Below, piece after piece: positions 5,338-5,816 of a stretch of DNA of 5,816 nt. The notes under the pieces are model-generated. The model was given only the letters and a program-made list of their open reading frames with translations. It was not told the DNA's origin and did not search any database. Location: the NCBI GenBank assembly GCA_012837655.1, contig DUQT01000202.1, forward strand, positions 1 to 5,816, written 5' to 3'. The translations under genes and the position numbers were made by a program. This DNA is from Actinomyces sp. Lineage in GTDB: Bacteria; Actinomycetota; Actinomycetes; Actinomycetales; Actinomycetaceae. The first letter of the stretch is position 1. Each line of letters begins with the position of its first letter.

Positions 5338-5816
5338 TCACGCAATCAGGCCGGCTGCGCCCCGGATGGTGACCCACAGCGCGCCAATGATGGCGATGAC
5401 CATGGCGAAAACGCGAGCCTGTTGAGGTGTAATCCTGCGAGCGAGCCGACGGGCGATCTCGGTTCCGATGCCGATGCCTAAAAGACCCGAAATCAGAGTC
5501 ACCCACCCGACGGTCGCGTTATCTGGCCCGAAACCGAAGGACAGCTTCAACGGAATGTTCACGAAGTTCATCGTCACGAAGTAGACCTGTAGCGTCGCAG
5601 CGAAGTTCTTCTGAGGCCATCGTGCCGCCCTCGCGTAAGCAGTCAGAACTGGTCCGGCTTGGGAAACCGAAGCTGACAGAAAGCCGCCAATGGCACCCGT
5701 TATGTACATGGGTAAGCGGCCCTCGACCTTGGGGAACTTCGGCGCAAATATCGCCACGCCCACCATCGCAAGCATGATGATTCCGACCCCGACGCTCAGA
5801 ACCGCCACGTCCAGAT
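5338..5816 (-). CDS. TauE/SafE-family membrane transport protein, C-terminal part
   Basis: Integral membrane protein of the family that includes exporters of sulfite, sulfoacetate and other sulfur compounds, and also many members of unknown substrate. The frame runs to the right edge without a stop, so the N-terminal part (about 90-100 residues of a typical 250) is outside; a GTG at 5808 is inside the frame and is unlikely to be the start. Counting from that GTG, hydrophobic segments lie at about 1-23, 34-57, 68-91, 100-117 and 132-150. The second half-repeat signature is clear: YITGAIGGFLSASVSQAGPV (35-54), followed by ARAARWPQKNFAATLQVYFV (59-78). It ends at TGA 5338. The next gene on the strand begins 151 bp further on, behind a hairpin and its own likely promoter, so co-transcription is uncertain. 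Confidence 0.88.
   Translation of the reverse strand, partial: LDVAVLSVGVGIIMLAMVGVAIFAPKFPKVEGRLPMYITGAIGGFLSASVSQAGPVLTAYARAARWPQKNFAATLQVYFVTMNFVNIPLKLSFGFGPDNATVGWVTLISGLLGIGIGTEIARRLARRITPQQARVFAMVIAIIGALWVTIRGAAGLIA

Noticed and set aside
5187..5345. N-terminal extension of the CPVC protein to 5345
   Set aside because: The extra 53 codons are not membrane- or signal-like, cover a -10 box and a palindrome, and the GGAGG site points to ATG 5186.
5338..5808. TauE-family gene starting at GTG 5808 as a complete short protein
   Set aside because: The frame stays open to the window edge and the family is about 250 residues, so this is the C-terminal part of a longer protein.

Overview
The window looks like a piece of an actinobacterial chromosome, most likely Corynebacterium or a near relative of moderate G+C (I judge mid-to-upper 50s percent by eye, not by calculation). 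Supporting signs are GTG starts, weak or absent Shine-Dalgarno sequences at two genes whose -10 hexamers sit exactly where a leaderless start requires, -10 boxes of the TANNNT type, and the character of the proteins. The genus is an inference. No RNA gene, CRISPR array, insertion sequence or phage gene was seen.

Left part (1-1663, minus strand): the end of an osmoprotectant/quaternary-amine type ABC importer operon. The ATPase gene (576-1460) is read first and is coupled by a GTGA stop/start overlap to a permease gene (579 down to 1, cut by the window edge). The ATPase lacks the CBS domains of OpuCA/ProV-type proteins and ends in a Gly/Pro/Val tail encoded by a perfect 15-bp tandem duplication. 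The ~200-bp gap upstream holds a possible promoter, an 18-bp dyad (TGTAA-N8-TTACA) and a GC-rich inverted repeat behind the next gene.

Middle (1664-3510): a divergent pair, a Nudix hydrolase (minus) and a 12-TM drug-efflux-like MFS transporter (plus), separated by about 70 bp. Both seem to have leaderless promoters. The MFS gene converges on an old-yellow-enzyme (OYE) flavin reductase gene, and the two stop codons lie on opposite strands of one CTAG palindrome.

Right part (3507-5816, minus strand): read in order of transcription, a TauE/SafE-family membrane protein (cut by the right edge), a small four-helix membrane protein with an intramembrane CPVC motif and no function I can name, and the OYE reductase. 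The 151-bp gap before the CPVC gene contains a palindrome resembling CsoR/CstR-family operators (ATACCCC-AG-GGGGTTT), overlapping the likely -10 box. Together these three genes could form a thiol/sulfur- or metal-responsive redox cluster. That link is a hypothesis from gene order and one operator-like sequence. The most interesting items are this cluster with its operator-like site and the pair of divergent leaderless starts.
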